Counted from the first letter of the stretch, positions 11,501-22,895 are shown. The stretch is DNA of 60,000 bases from Antedon mediterranea (GCF_964355755.1 NC_092676.1:9780288-9840287); one strand, 5' to 3'. The notes: generated by a model from the letters alone, not told the origin. Made by a program: numbers and translations.

Positions 11501-13319
11501 CCAGCCTGTACATAACTCACAGGTGTTCTCAGTAATGTGGGTATCTTGCTAAACAATAACCTTACATATTTCCAAAGGCAGCCGACAGCAGATGTGTCTT
11601 AAGCGCACTCTTGAACATATCAGTAGACTTGCTAGATTTTATATGGGATGTTAATGCGTTTCAGAGACAGGTGCTGCAACAGCAAATGACCTATCACCCC
11701 ATGAATGCCTGGACCTAGGCACAATAAGCTGTTGCAGACTACTAGACCTAAGATTGCGCATGCCTGACCAGCAAATCACGGAGGTACTGTGGACATTCAC
11801 CATTATCACTATAATATCTGTCTGTGGATATGGCAATTTGTAATGTCTTAATTTCGAAGATGTAGTGTACTATGTTTAAGGAAAAGGGACCTTGTAGTCT
11901 TGTCAGTTGTTGTCATGGTTTCAGCCAAACTCGGTCCAATAACTGTGAGGTTTTAAACTAGATTTTACTGGTCATTACTGGCCAGCAGATGTGTGCTAAA
12001 TCAATCAGTTTTTTTCTATTAGAATAGTTTGATTCATTACAAAACTAAAGTTTATACACCATAGAAATTTGTTTTCCAACGAATGTTTAAAATCATGCGG
12101 ATTTAATTTTAAAAAGTGAATTTCAGTATGAAACCCAATTTGTTATCACATTTTGTAAAGTTTTATTAGACACCTGAATTTTATCTCGAATTTGCAATTA
12201 ATTTTGTCATATTTAATTAACATTTTATTCAAAATTAAAAGAAAGTTGATGTGTTATTGCACTCCAAAGTTTGGAGTGGATGTCTCAACAGAGACCCTAA
12301 TTTCAACTATATTTTCTCAGTAGATTTCACCTCAATTATTATTATATAATATTTAATCTTCTGAGAGTTTCTAACCCATTAATTCATGGTTTTCGTTGGT
12401 TTGTTGCATAGTGCTAACATAGTAAATAGGCGTTTCACTATTGTTTTTCTTATTACATAATGCGTGAAAGACCTAGTTAAATTGTGACCTTTTCTGGAAT
12501 ACTTTCAGGTTTAACCCCATGTGTGCGTATATTTCTAAACCAATTATTATTTTGGCATATGATGCGTAATGAAGATAAAACACGTAGCAAATACTATTTC
12601 ATTACTTTAACAGAAATAGATGTACTGTTATGCACTGTAGATTAGACTTTAAAGTACATACTAGAAAACAATAATGAGTATTTCTTGTTTTATAGATTTA
12701 ACTTCCAGATATATTATTATACAGTAGAACCTCTATTAGGGGACACATTCAGGACCTAGCAAAGTGTCCCTTTAATAGTTGTCTGTAGTGTCAAGGCGTC
12801 TATTGCTCTTTGTTCATTTCACGGGAAATAATAGGCTTGTGTGTGTCCCCTGTATGGGGGACACAAAGAAGGGATTCTACTGTATAATGATTTGTAATTT
12901 CAAGTTTGTACTACTATATATGTAGTATTTGTAACTACATTTTGTTTACATTTTATTTTACCTGTTTGGCCATTTTTGCTGCTGTTCCTTAGTTTCAAAA
13001 GGGACTTAGGTTATTATGGTTTCGAACCCTAGGAACCCCTCTGGGTAAGGGCTTATCGTCTGTGGATAATGATCTCCTGGTTGAGATTTATTTTAATTCT
13101 ATTAACATTATTATTTTGTTTTTTCAGGGTTACCCAGCTCATTTGGTCAGTACATTTAGTGAGTGGTTTCTCGCAGCAACTATACTGATATTTTTCATTA
13201 GCTACTTCTCTGATTTTAAAAAAGTCGTCATTGAACTAGAAATGCGGCCCAACTCGGATCCTCTTGGTATGCCAAATATGATAAATGAAGATGATGATGT
13301 GGAGCCTCTTAAATTGTAA
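5395..13319 (+). CDS. DRAM-family six-pass membrane protein (DRAM1/DRAM2-like), six coding exons
   Basis: Coding exons are 5395-5534, 6107-6174, 6630-6778, 7299-7476, 9590-9675 and 13128-13319; joined they give 813 nt, 270 residues plus stop. The frame is kept across all junctions. DRAM1 and DRAM2 are of similar size (about 240-270). Family marks: QQGMSF near residue 8, PYISDTG at 44-50 followed by PPESC, SIVANFQ at 113-119, QTWMSY at 145-150, WNNEDGGY at 202-209 and a C-terminal FSDFKKV at 234-240. Hydrophobic segments lie near residues 11-33, 61-78, 96-118, 122-148, 164-185 and 216-234, six in all. Proteins of this family (Frag1/DRAM/Sfk1) sit in lysosomal, Golgi or plasma membranes; vertebrate DRAM1 is a p53-induced promoter of autophagy. 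The role here is inferred. The acidic tail ends EDDDVEPLKL. Whether it is DRAM1 or DRAM2 cannot be told. Confidence 0.9.
5590..5655 (+). repeat. Direct repeat, left copy, around the hammerhead core
   Basis: TTACTCTACGTTAAATTA and the ~50 bases after it recur at 5860-5925 with moderate divergence. The offset is 270 bases. The hammerhead core lies between the copies. Confidence 0.7.
5708..5736 (+). ncRNA. Hammerhead ribozyme core, Penelope-type minimal motif
   Basis: The order of conserved parts is CTGATGA (5708-5714), a stem GGGC-TAT-GCCC (5716-5726), GAAA (5727-5730), a very short third stem C-AT-G, and the cleavage triplet GTC (5734-5736). This is the type I hammerhead layout with a minimal stem III, as described in Penelope-like retroelements and related small elements. 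Only two bases of stem I pair clearly next to the core. It lies in intron 1 of the DRAM-like gene, in the sense direction. A single copy with such a short stem III would be expected to work poorly alone. Confidence 0.65.
5860..5925 (+). repeat. Direct repeat, right copy
   Basis: This is the second copy of 5590-5655. It is preceded by a small hairpin GTAGAG-AATTTA-CTCTAC (5851-5868). I see no second hammerhead in the next 270 bases. Confidence 0.7.
6107..6174 (+). CDS. DRAM-like coding exon 2
   Basis: The acceptor is TTTTTTACAG and the donor GTAAGT. It completes the serine of PYISDTG and codes the PPESC loop and the start of the second membrane segment (QLLNTTALL). NTT at residues 64-66 is a possible glycosylation sequon, though it lies at the membrane edge. 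Confidence 0.88.
6375..6530 (+). mobile_element. tRNA-derived SINE in DRAM-like intron 2
   Basis: It starts with an A-box-like GTGGTATAGTGG. Later parts, ACCAGGTACTTATTTACAAC and a reversed B-box-like GGGATTTGAACCC, match the general plan of a SINE family I have seen in marine invertebrate genomes. It is diverged and has no intact tRNA fold. Confidence 0.5.
6630..6778 (+). CDS. DRAM-like coding exon 3
   Basis: The acceptor is TTTTGTACAG and the donor CAG|GTAAAC. It codes residues 70-119, including WIRYKQ after the second membrane segment and the third segment ending SIVANFQ, the most recognisable family motif. Confidence 0.9.
7031..7106. repeat. TACTAG/TACTACTAG microsatellite
   Basis: This is a 76-base run of 6-base TACTAG and 9-base TACTACTAG blocks in mixed order. 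It lies in intron 3 of the DRAM-like gene. Each ACTAGT is self-complementary. Confidence 0.9.
7299..7476 (+). CDS. DRAM-like coding exon 4
   Basis: The acceptor is TATCTTTCAG. It codes residues 120-179, with the fourth segment, QTWMSY, a possible sequon NWT at 155-157 and the start of the fifth segment. The donor is the less usual ACTA|GTATCC. I chose it because it is the site that keeps frame with exon 5; reading on gives a stop at 7512. Confidence 0.78.
7520..7743. mobile_element. Possible small hAT-like element
   Basis: The left end CAGGCACGAATTTAGG and the reversed right end CAGGGGCGAATCCAG are alike, 224 bases apart. CAGGGGCGGATC-type ends are common on non-autonomous hAT elements. A related end recurs near 9258 (GGGGGCGGATTCAGG). 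It lies in DRAM-like intron 4. The target-site duplication is not clear. Confidence 0.4.
8375..8605. repeat. Degenerate ~20-bp tandem repeat
   Basis: Units of the form AGT-y-AAAAAAG-y-AC-y recur about eight times (near 8383, 8402, 8484, 8501, 8533, 8549, 8567, 8584) with drift in each copy. A run at about 8422-8483 breaks the array and may be a small insertion. The array ends at the hairpin listed next. Confidence 0.6.
8593..8655. repeat. 63-base near-perfect hairpin
   Basis: The arms are 31 bases each around a single central A at 8624, with two G-T pairs and no other mismatch. The outer part, ACACCACAGT, is the last unit of the tandem array. It lies in DRAM-like intron 4. Confidence 0.85.
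9590..9675 (+). CDS. DRAM-like coding exon 5
   Basis: The acceptor is AATTGTATCAG and the donor GGC|GTAAGT. It codes the loop before the last membrane segment, ending FQWNNEDG. DRAM proteins have a similar W-N-x-E-D sequence here. Two possible CAG acceptors lie 12 bases apart; the upstream one keeps the frame with exon 4. Confidence 0.8.
9873..10050. mobile_element. Diverged MITE copy, ATTGTCCC family
   Basis: It shares TTATTGTCCC, AATAAAGTTAATCACTTCC and a stretch ending CCCATTGA with the copy at 19825-20111. It lies in DRAM-like intron 5. The right end is not resolved. Confidence 0.5.
11562..11860 (-). pseudogene. 3' end of a non-LTR retrotransposon reverse transcriptase ORF
   Basis: On the - strand one frame reads QYLRDLLVRHA, another VPRSRHSWGDRSFAVAAPV, and a third KSALKTHLLSAAFGNM then stop at 11562-11564. 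This order (YLRDLL, VPR, GDRSFAVAAP, then LKTHL) is the usual C-terminal end of CR1/L2-like non-LTR ORF2 proteins. Frame changes near 11670 and near 11745 show decay. Flanking sequence (11330-11560 and 11860-12000) may belong to the same copy. It lies antisense in DRAM-like intron 5. Confidence 0.75.
12722..12882. mobile_element. Mariner-like MITE (CAGTAGAA ends, TA target)
   Basis: The left end CAGTAGAACCTCTATTAGGG and the right end mirror each other at CAGTAGAA, and both sides hold GGGGACAC blocks. TA flanks both ends (12720-12721 and 12883-12884), as in Tc1/mariner insertions. It lies in DRAM-like intron 5. Confidence 0.65.
13128..13319 (+). CDS. DRAM-like coding exon 6 with stop
   Basis: The acceptor is TTTTTTCAG, and the exon begins GGTTACCCA, making EDGGYPAH across the junction. 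It codes the sixth membrane segment (WFLAATILIFFISYF), the conserved FSDFKKV and an acidic tail. The TAA stop is at 13317-13319. Confidence 0.9.
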   Translation, partial: GYPAHLVSTFSEWFLAATILIFFISYFSDFKKVVIELEMRPNSDPLGMPNMINEDDDVEPLKL

Positions 13320-14501
13320 TCATGTCTGACATCACAGTTTTTCGAAAGGGTTTTTTTTTTTTTAAAGAATGGACACTAAGGCTTGGTTCATATGATACAG
13401 TAGTACTGTATATTTACAAATCATGAATGTTTTGAATGAGTTGAATCGAAAGAATATGTTTATAAGTTGAAATTTTGCCTTTTATCTATATCGGAATAGT
13501 GAGATGCAGGTTGGATTTTCATTACACATTATTCACAAGTCTACCAGGCTGAACAAAATTCTGGAAAATGTTTATAGCTGAGTGTACAGTTGTACCTTCA
13601 CTTAATTAAATGGGTGAACATAATTCATGTGATAACAAACCAACCTATCAAATTGCAAGGATATATTAGGTGTGTTATAACAAGGCAATCAAACAACAGA
13701 GCTCCAGAGATCAAAGGGTTTATCTGTGGCTGTGACATGATCAGTTCCTTGCCCCTAACAGACAACATGCTGCAGGGAATATGTACATAGTACAGTACTG
13801 TTGGTATTTGTCGCATCCAGACATAAGATCAAAGTACTGTTACGAGTTCCTATCTTGGCAAGACAAGTTCAATGTCCTGTTGTTAGATTGCCTTGGTTAT
13901 AATAATAATGTTGTTTTGTAAGTATGGCATGATTTTTAAGTTTTGAGCACTCCCTACATAATACACCACTGCTGGATGATACTGTACATGAATAAGATGT
14001 ATTTTATAAACATAATGACACATTAGTTTGAAGTGTTTATTGTTAATTGCATGTCAATAACAATTGTTAGCCCTGAACAATATTGACCACCAACCCAAAA
14101 TTTGATCAAATCTAGTGGGACATTTTGATTTTTTTTAAGTTGATTGAACATTAACATTTTTAGTTTAAATGAATGAGAAATTCCTGTATAGTGCCCTCAA
14201 TTTTTGATTTGACATTTTGGTCCAGTGTAGTTTTCTATTTGCTGACATGTTATTTATTATTTTACATGTAGATATAGTATCGGTACAGAGAGGTATTATT
14301 TACGGTAGTTTTACTTAGTGTAAACTGGCAGTACACAAATAATCATAAGGTTCAGTTTTAAATTTTTTTTTATTTTGATAGCCATTTCAAAAAGAATCCG
14401 TGGACAAGCTGACCAAAAACTGTTTTTTATTAGACCTTTTAGTTTAGTTTACATATGTTTATTGTGTGAAATATTTATTTTCACAGTATCATTACCAGTA
14501 A

Positions 14502-14507
14502 AATAAA
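14502..14507 (+). terminator. Candidate poly(A) signal
   Basis: This is the first AATAAA I find after the DRAM-like stop codon, 1.2 kb downstream. An ATTAAA at about 13607 is nearer. Neither is proven. Confidence 0.25.
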
Positions 14508-14649
14508 CATTCAAAGCCAAATATACAGACAACTATAAAACGTAAGACGTACGACATGATAGTCATGTCAAAAGTAGCTTACTGTAGCGCGGTTAAACCA
14601 GGACATAAACCCTGGTTAAACTTGATTTTAAGACTATAATCTAAAGTTT

Positions 14650-14712
14650 GATTCTTACTAGGACGCAACGCAAGTACGTAAGCGCAACGCAAGTAATTTG
14701 GCTGTCACGCGT
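14650..14712. mobile_element. Left-half fragment of the CCCACTAG MITE
   Basis: TTCTTACTAGGACGCAACGC and the following CGCAACGCAAGTAATT align to the left half of the full copy at 50923-51103. The right half is missing. Confidence 0.55.
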
Positions 14713-15586
14713 CGACGCGATGTTCGTTTTGTACTTTACAATTTTAAAATAATCATGTTTAAAAACATCGAGAAAAACATGCTACAAGTTTTGCTTTTAA
14801 TGTCCGTTTAAAAAAGTTCTTTTCTCTTCTTTTATTTTTATTTTATTTTATCATATTTATTTTGTCGCCTTAGTCCCCTAAAGAAGAAACAAATCATAAA
14901 ACGCAGTATTCTTATCTTCGTTTAAGTAATTTAAATTGTCATGATATGTGCACTACTAAAAAATAAGATATTTTTTTTAACATAGAAGAACGTTTAAGGT
15001 TGTCATCTTATTCTATATCATTCTACTCTAACTGAAATAAATATTTATATCCTACGATATAAGTGTACCATGTTTCAAAAGCATGTAAGAGGTTTAAGTT
15101 TGTTTTGTTAATGTCTCTGTTTAAAACAGTTTCTCTTTTTTTTCTACGCATTATTCTAATAAAGTATGTTTACAAATTCGGTTGAGAAATAAATTTAAAT
15201 TAAGGAATAAATTTAAATTTATACAGATCAATTTCCTGTGTATGATGTTATTGACTTACTTTGCTTAGTTTTCTGTAGTTCCTGTTGCAAAGTGAAACCA
15301 TTCGTATTTTGATCGAAGGAAATTATATTCTCTTGTGTGGTACATAGGCATCTAAGGAACTTGCATATAAAACGTATTGTACAATCCTATTGTATTTTTA
15401 CACTCATAAATTTAAAGATGAAAAACATCTTATTTTGGCATTAAGGAGACATGCGTTGGGTGGTACAATTGTGAATTGGTTATACTTGTAATACTGTATG
15501 AATTGATAGTGTATTTATTTTTGTAAACAAGGGTATGATTTGAAAAAGTTTCTGCGAATATAATTATACACGCAGTTTGACTGTGC

Positions 15587-15735
15587 AACGCCAGGACACC
15601 ATATTTTGTTTGTCGATTTGAGACCGTATGCCGAGTTCAATACGAGTTTGTGAACATTCGACACAAACATATAAAAGTGGATGGTCTCAACTCGAGATAG
15701 GCCTAATTATGTTCGTCCTGGCCTGCCATGTAAGG
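15587..15735. mobile_element. Short inverted-repeat element (GCCAGGAC ends)
   Basis: ACGCCAGGACACCAT at the left mirrors ATGTTCGTCCTGGCC at the right, and TTTGAGACC mirrors GGTCTCAA inside. It is about 150 bases with imperfect arms. Confidence 0.5.
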
Positions 15736-17407
15736 AAGACAGCTTAAGGCAGACCATCTTCCACGTAGATTCTATCATTTTATATTAGCGTTTCATTTTA
15801 CATTTTTTTGTTTTATGTTACAATAAAAACGTTAATGTCAAAACAGCGTACAATCCACCTAAAACCAATTCCGTGAGAACTATAAACGTCGTTTAATATC
15901 ATCTGACCACCAGCCTCAAGAAACTGTAACTAAAGAAGACCAATAACAAACATAGGGACAATTAATTATGTTCATTTAACTAATACTGTAATCGATCAAC
16001 ATTTTAGATATTATAACCTGCATCAAATTAAAGATAGTTATCGTTAATGATAACATAACATTTAGTGACGTCATAAAAGCAACTGACTAGCTTTTATGAT
16101 ATAATTTATTTATTCTTTGGTAATTTTCTTTTATATTGAATGTATAGGGCTTATTATTTCTCTGTTTAATTAAAACATTCAATTATTTCACAGCTCGTGA
16201 GTGGCAATGTACGTGTACCTACAATAATGATTTTTGGTCCAAGAGAATACATTTTTCTTGTTTTATCACGACGTCATAAAATAATGAATGGTTGTGCGTA
16301 AAAACGTCATATCAGATTAAGCGATCAGTCTAATCTTCGGTGGTGATCTAAGTACAACAACCATTTCCATAGTACTCCTCATCAATTATTTTCTATTACC
16401 CTAAAGTCAATAAGAGGTTGGAATTACACGTCTAAATCCAATATTTAAGTTAGCCCTGATCAATTTACATGGTAGGCCTAAGTATTACAATCATAGTCAT
16501 GATACGTTGAGATTTTACCTGGCTGTTCTTATTTTCAGGTTTACAACTTAATCCAGTGTAATAAAAAAAATGTCTTTTCACACGTCTGATTATTAAATTA
16601 TCACCCAAATTTCAAATGGTTTTTGCAAAGCTTCGGGGTATTTTGTTACCTCCCAAATTGGTATGATTATTGTATTCGCTTATCTCGCATCGCATTTCAT
16701 GTCAACTGTTCAAGACTCGGCAATGATTACGTTAATCATCAATCATTTCAGCTTAAATATTTGCTTTTCGCTGAAAAAACTTTGCGCAATTTCGCTAAAT
16801 TGTTCTTTTCATCTTACATTTTATTTTATTATAATTACTATGACTTAGAACATATTACAATTATTTTTTAATATTTGTATTGGCCATTCATATACGATTT
16901 TGTTTAAGTTTTATAAATATTTCACCTAAGGGGACAGTTTTTCAAACTAGGTTGTAGGACTTTGTATAGTGGATTATGAGTTGGCACAGTTTTGCCGAGA
17001 ATTAGTAAAACGTATCAGAACGCTTATTTTGTGTCCACGCGAAACATTCATGGCTAACGGAACGATATAATAATATATCTCTAAATTAGAAAGAAAACCG
17101 ACAAAATAACTATTGTAGTATTGATTTAGTGATCTCGTTGCAATTTAGTGCTAAATTGAGGACCACACTTTCTCAAATTATGTGATCCAGCGTTATCATA
17201 AGTAGGTATAATTGTCCACTATAGCCTATTTTTTGCGCGAATTTCTATCAATCACTTTTGCGACGGTTGAAAACCATTCCAGAAATTTTTATGTTTCACG
17301 CGAAGACACCTAGGGAAAATATAAAATTTGAAGTTCAACAAAAACAGAAGAAAAAACCTGTTCTTCTAATTTCATAGCGCCCTCTACGTTCCTCATTTAA
17401 AAATTGA

Positions 17408-17674
17408 CTTAAAGATGTATTGTCCCCCTGAAAATTTTAATGTAACATAATAGTTATCCACTTTGACCAAAAATTGGATCAGAAAAAATGTATTTACCTG
17501 AAAAAAATTGTAATTTAATTTAACCATTTACCATTTTAAGTGAAAACATTATTTTTTTTCATTTTTTGTTCTAAGGAAGTGATTAAGTTTATTAAAACTA
17601 AAAAATAACATATTCATAGTCTGATTTAATTAATATTCATTTTACATGTTTTTGGGGGACAATACATCTTTAAG
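17408..17674. mobile_element. Mariner-like MITE, TTAAAGATGTATTGTCCC family, copy A
   Basis: CTTAAAGATGTATTGTCCCC at the left and its reverse complement at the right bound 267 bases. A TA on each side of AAGATG...CATCTT fits a TA target duplication. The inside holds GACCAAAAATTGGATC and GGAAGTGATTAAGTTTATT, which recur in the other copies. Confidence 0.75.
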
Positions 17675-17690
17675 TGAATGTTATCGAAAC

Positions 17691-18067
17691 TTAAAGATGT
17701 ATTGTCCCTTTGACAAATTCCAAAAAAAATATAAAAAAAAGATTTCGAAAAACTGAATCATTTTGAAGTATCATAATAGTTACTAGCTTTCACCAAAAAT
17801 TAGTCTTCTCTGACGAGTTGTAAACAATCCCAATTAACATACATAATGCATACTCGTGGTTTGAAATCTTTGTTTACTTTCGCTCGCGACAATTTTCCAG
17901 ATGAAATGTAATCAAACTAATTTACCTGTTAATTACGTAAACTTGTTGTTTTTGGCTCAAATTTTCGGCTTAAAGTGAATAACTTTAATATTACTTTGAT
18001 ATGGCCAATTTAAATTTAAAATATTTTTACCCCCCTTTTTTTTGTTTCAAGGGACAATACATCTTTA
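17691..18067. mobile_element. Same MITE family, copy B
   Basis: TTAAAGATGTATTGTCCCTT starts it and AAGGGACAATACATCTTTAA ends it. It starts only 16 bases after copy A. At 377 bases it is longer than copy A and its middle differs. Confidence 0.7.
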
Positions 18068-19824
18068 ATGTCAAATAGTGGAAATTAGCAACATTAAATG
18101 ATTTTACTTCTATGTAAATCCGACGGAAGTAAATGTTTTCGAAATAGCCTGTAGGCTGACAATTGCGAACCGACTCATAATAAACAGGATATTAACATGA
18201 TCAAGTTATTTTTAAACATTTTGCGAAGAATGAACATTTTAGATGAAATCAAATCGTATTATCGCGCCCCTCCATAGCCTAAGATAAGAGAGGCTGAACA
18301 CGTTGAGGGTAATTTAGCTTTGTTTCATTGTTTTGTTATTTCACTGTTTTTAAGCTACGGTAGTTTAACGTGGAATTTAAAATGCACACTCTCAAATTGG
18401 AACAATTGAAAAAAATATAAGAAGACAATATAAAAATATAAAATAAAAAATTGGGTTGGGAACACAATTCTATTTTGAGAACGGAGAGGGCGGGTTTTTC
18501 AACCTCTTTGATCAAGCACCCTTTCTGTTACAACGATCACATTAAGTTGAAGACAATTTTTCTTATTTTCCATCAACGATTTGCATCCTAACACGACAAA
18601 ATTTTTACAAGTAAGTTTTCTAACAATCCAGATAATATAATATAAACAATAAGTTTGATACGCATTCAACAGTATTATTTTCTTGTAGGTAGGTAGGTCG
18701 TTCGTCTTCCTTTAGTGTGATTCTTCCATATTTCCTATGATATTTCATTAATTTGATAAGAAACCCAAGCAAGTTAATGACACCATCACCTGTTTTCTTA
18801 GCTAGCCACTGTCTGTGAAACATGTTCATGTTCCTATAGGCCTACATATCTGTTTATTTCCACATAAACTTTACGAATGTTTATATTTTGGCGGCAGCAT
18901 CATCCGACGCGTCCGAGAAATCACAACCATTACTGAGAAATGTGTTTACATTAGACCTGTTTAGAAAGTATGTTAGAAATATGCCTATGGTTTAGCCTAG
19001 GCTTTTATTTTTAGAAGGAAATTCTCTCTTATCTCTCAAGTGCCTCGGGTAATCGCGGCAGAAGTCTACCTAGAAATCATGTTTAAAGAAATATAGTAAG
19101 CCTTATGGTTTGGGCATTTACTTTCTGAAAATAATAATAAACGAAACACTCTCTCGCGCCTCAAACCTTTGATTCTGTCCATTTTGCTTTTATCATTGCA
19201 AGGATTTTATTTTAAATTGACGGGACTCGAGGGAGCTCGAGTGATGCCCGGTTGTAAGACAGAACAGGCCACGTGATTAAATTCATGTCCTTATGATTTC
19301 TATTTCTGGAGTATCTCTATCCACTATGACTTCCTGCCGTCTTAAACATGACAGAAGTAAAAATAGAAACAATGATAACAAGTATATGATTCATGAAATA
19401 GGTGCATAATGTTACTCAAACACATTCAGATATGGATTATAATTTCATCTATCATTTCTATTTTCAATCAACATTAAAGGGAATATCTAGAATTAACATT
19501 TATATTAAATATAATATCAACATTTGTTGTTATTTTTATTCTAAGATAAAAATAAAGCATATACAATAAGTATGATAATATAATGTGATACGAAATAAGC
19601 ACTTTAAACATACCGTAACAAAATTGAACAAATAGTGTACAAAGAAACAAATAAAAAAAATGTGATTTTCTGTTATGTGTTAAGATATGCATTAATATTA
19701 ATATGCTTATATAAAATTTAAAAAATATATAAAAACGAAAATAAATACAGATAATAATTTTAAAAATATATTAAATTATTATCTAAAATTCGTAATCTAT
19801 TAAGTTAATGTTTATGTAAAGTTT

Positions 19825-20111
19825 TTAAAGAATTATTGTCCCCTAAAACATGAAAAATTAAGATTAATAAATGATTTTCAATAAGCCAATAAAAAATAAA
19901 GTTAATCACTTCCATAGAAAACCATAAAAATTAATGTTTCAGTCATAAAACGATTAAATTCAACCAAAACCCCATTGACTTCCAGTCAATTTGACCATTT
20001 TTTCGTTTTAATTTTTTTTCCAGCTAAATCATTTTCTGTTCAGTCCAATTTTTGGTCAGGCCTATTCATTAAATTGGTTTTTTCCAAGAAGGACAATAAT
20101 TATATCTTTAA
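19825..20111. mobile_element. Same MITE family, copy C
   Basis: TTAAAGAATTATTGTCCCCT at the left and GGACAATAATTATATCTTTA at the right form imperfect ends. AAAGTTAATCACTTCC inside is shared with copies A (reverse) and 9873. Confidence 0.65.
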
Positions 20112-21224
20112 TATTGTATTGATTACTCAAATTATTATGTAAATACCCCTCATCCCCTCCTCTTCGTTCTATCCTATCTTTTTATGAATAAAAGTTATCC
20201 ATTAGATAAAATAAACAAGAGCAATACATTACATTTTCTAGTTTAAAAAAAGGTGGAAAAGAGTATGGTCAGAACAACCAGGTAATGGTGGTTCTCCAAA
20301 AAAAAAACACAGTAGGCTTATAATCAATATAATTAGGCCTAACTTATAACCAGGTCAACCGAATAATGTGGTTGTTTCGTCAGATTATTAGTATACATGT
20401 CTCGCTATGTAAAGATATAGTGCGAAGTGTGTTAAATGTTAAATAGTTACAGTACAAATTACTACGGTAATTCATTATCGTTCTACACCTCCCCCACCCC
20501 AACAAATCTATGTTGAAATTACATCGACGATTATTATTATTCTAGCCTAAAGAGAAACGCTACCCCAAAGCTATTCCCTTTTAAGCTAACGAAACCTTTG
20601 CTTTTCTAAAATTGGATAGCATACTGTTATCTTTCTGAAATATGAATGTATCATCAATCAACACTTTCAATTGAATGTTACTCTTTCTCCTGACTATACT
20701 ATTAACTAATTATAAACTCATTTTAAAGTTAATTGTGTTACTAAATTTAGATGCTGCTGTTCCAAGAGTTTAGTAGAAATAAAGTTAACTGTAAGTTTAC
20801 TTACTTTTAAAATATCGTTCACTTATTGTGAAGTAATGTTTCAAAAGTTAAATTAAACACTGTTTTAAGTATAATGATATTTGCACCAACATATAAAATT
20901 AATATAGGCTAGAGAAAAGTCTGAAATAAAGCTGTTTAACAAAGACATTAATTGTAGAATAAAAAATGATTAAAATGTTTAGCACTAGTGCTACGCACTG
21001 TGTAATCACCATGTATTATTAGAAAAAATTGAAAAATAATAATATAACTTTAAATTAGATTAATTAAATGGTTTTTACTTTTAAAAATGTTAAATAGTAA
21101 AAAGTAGGTTTTACGACTGAATTGGATTTTGTATCATTATTTTGATTTATAGATTTTTTTTTTTAATTGATTTTAAAAGATCTTTATTTTGTTATTTAGT
21201 CTTACAACAGTAATTAAGAAAGAT

Positions 21225-21870
21225 TGGCCCATTTATACTAGGACGATAACGATAACGATAACGAGCGACGAATCATTTATACTAGGACGATAACGAGCGA
21301 CGAATCATTTATACTAGGACGATAACGACCGACGAATCATTTATACTAGGACGATAACGACCGACGAATCATTTAATTTATTCCATCAATTAAAAACATT
21401 ATAATACAATACAAATAAACCGTAAAAAACCCCATGACAGGATTAAACACACGCAAAATTAACTGTTTTCTAAATTTTCTCCGCCGTCACGATAAATTTG
21501 CATTTTTCCTACATTAAGTACAAGAAATCTAAAAAGTTTCACCATAGAACTATAAGATAACCACTATGCTGATTTGATGAATACCAGTATAATATTTGCA
21601 TATGTTTATTAAAATGACGTCATGATTAGTAAGAGCAAAATTTCGTGACAATACAATGATGTTATTGTTCTTATTGATCGTGGCGTCATTTGATTTGATT
21701 TATAAAAAAAATATCATTGGTATCGAAGACAAATGGTTATTCTATGACAATGACAACTTCTTTTATTTTCTTTGAGCGATGAATAGTTCTAAGATGAAAA
21801 CTTTTTTTATTTAAGAAAAATGTACCTTTATTTTTTTATACCGTCGATGGTCGTTAGTGTAAATGGGCCT
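21225..21870. mobile_element. Inverted-repeat element with a tandem-expanded left end
   Basis: GGCCCATTTATACTAGGACG at the left matches, in reverse complement, the right end that finishes TAGTGTAAATGGGCC. The left end has grown into a tandem array (next entry). There is no open frame of note inside. Confidence 0.55.
21230..21369. repeat. 32-bp tandem repeat, four units
   Basis: Units start CATTTATACTAGGACGATAA and end GACGAAT. Units 2, 3 and 4 are 32 bases each (21274, 21306, 21338). Unit 1 is 44 bases because GATAAC occurs three times in a row. Units 3 and 4 share a G-to-C change (GACCGAC) not found in unit 2. Confidence 0.9.
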
Positions 21871-22895
21871 TAATAATAATTATTATAAGTTAAATTCACC
21901 ACTTCGTCGTCCGATTTAACTATTTTAAATAATTTAATCTACCACTGCTTAATCATTGTCTAATTGCCATTGCATATCTATATTAGAATTAAAAGCATCT
22001 TTAGTCATTTTACAAATGGAGCGATACACCGATTGATTAGGCCTATCGAGGCTTAACTATGATTAATGTATTGACCGGTTGATTTTAGAAAAGTAGGCTC
22101 ATTTAAAGTGTTTCCTGTTGTTTGTACGCTGATTCCAATCCAGATTGAACCCTGACTTTTTTCATTCCCACGTGTCATTACTCATCATATAAAAAACGTC
22201 GAATTATTAGAACTAGAAAGATATTTAGACCATGATAATTACGGAAAATAATAATTAATATTTGCCGCAAGGTTAATCCAATCCAGGTTAATCGAAATTT
22301 AAGTGTAAACATCCTCATTTTGTTCATCATGACCACACTGGCGGCAACCCATCTACAGTTCGCCAGACTAGTAGTGGGCTTATGGTTCGCATAGGACGGG
22401 TCTTGTTAATCCCCTGTGTCTTGCGTACTGTAATCTGGGTTTTGGATTGCTTCATCACGTCATGTGCGAAGTACTCATAATCTACCCTCGTCAATTATCA
22501 TTAAAAGTTTGTCGTTTGCTTTGACCCACTTTTAATCCTGACTTTCAATTTACTTATATTATTTTATTTACTCTGCCTTCCTTCAATAATATCAATAATT
22601 ATGTTTATTTTCTCCAAATTATGATTTTGGTCCTCGATTATAACTTGCTACTTTAAAATAGATTTTGTAGTTTAATATTATTAATGCATTTAATCTTAAA
22701 AATGCTAATTGTAAAAGGTTTTTATTTTCAAATTAATAATAACATTAAGTTAAGTGTATGCCTACGCAATTTTCTAAAATATTTTTGCTGTCATTATTTT
22801 GTTTATTTAACGCTCGCATTACATTATCATCCTGTAATATTAATTGATTAAATGGGTTATCTTTTAAAAATCGTCAACTAAAACGATTATTTTGA

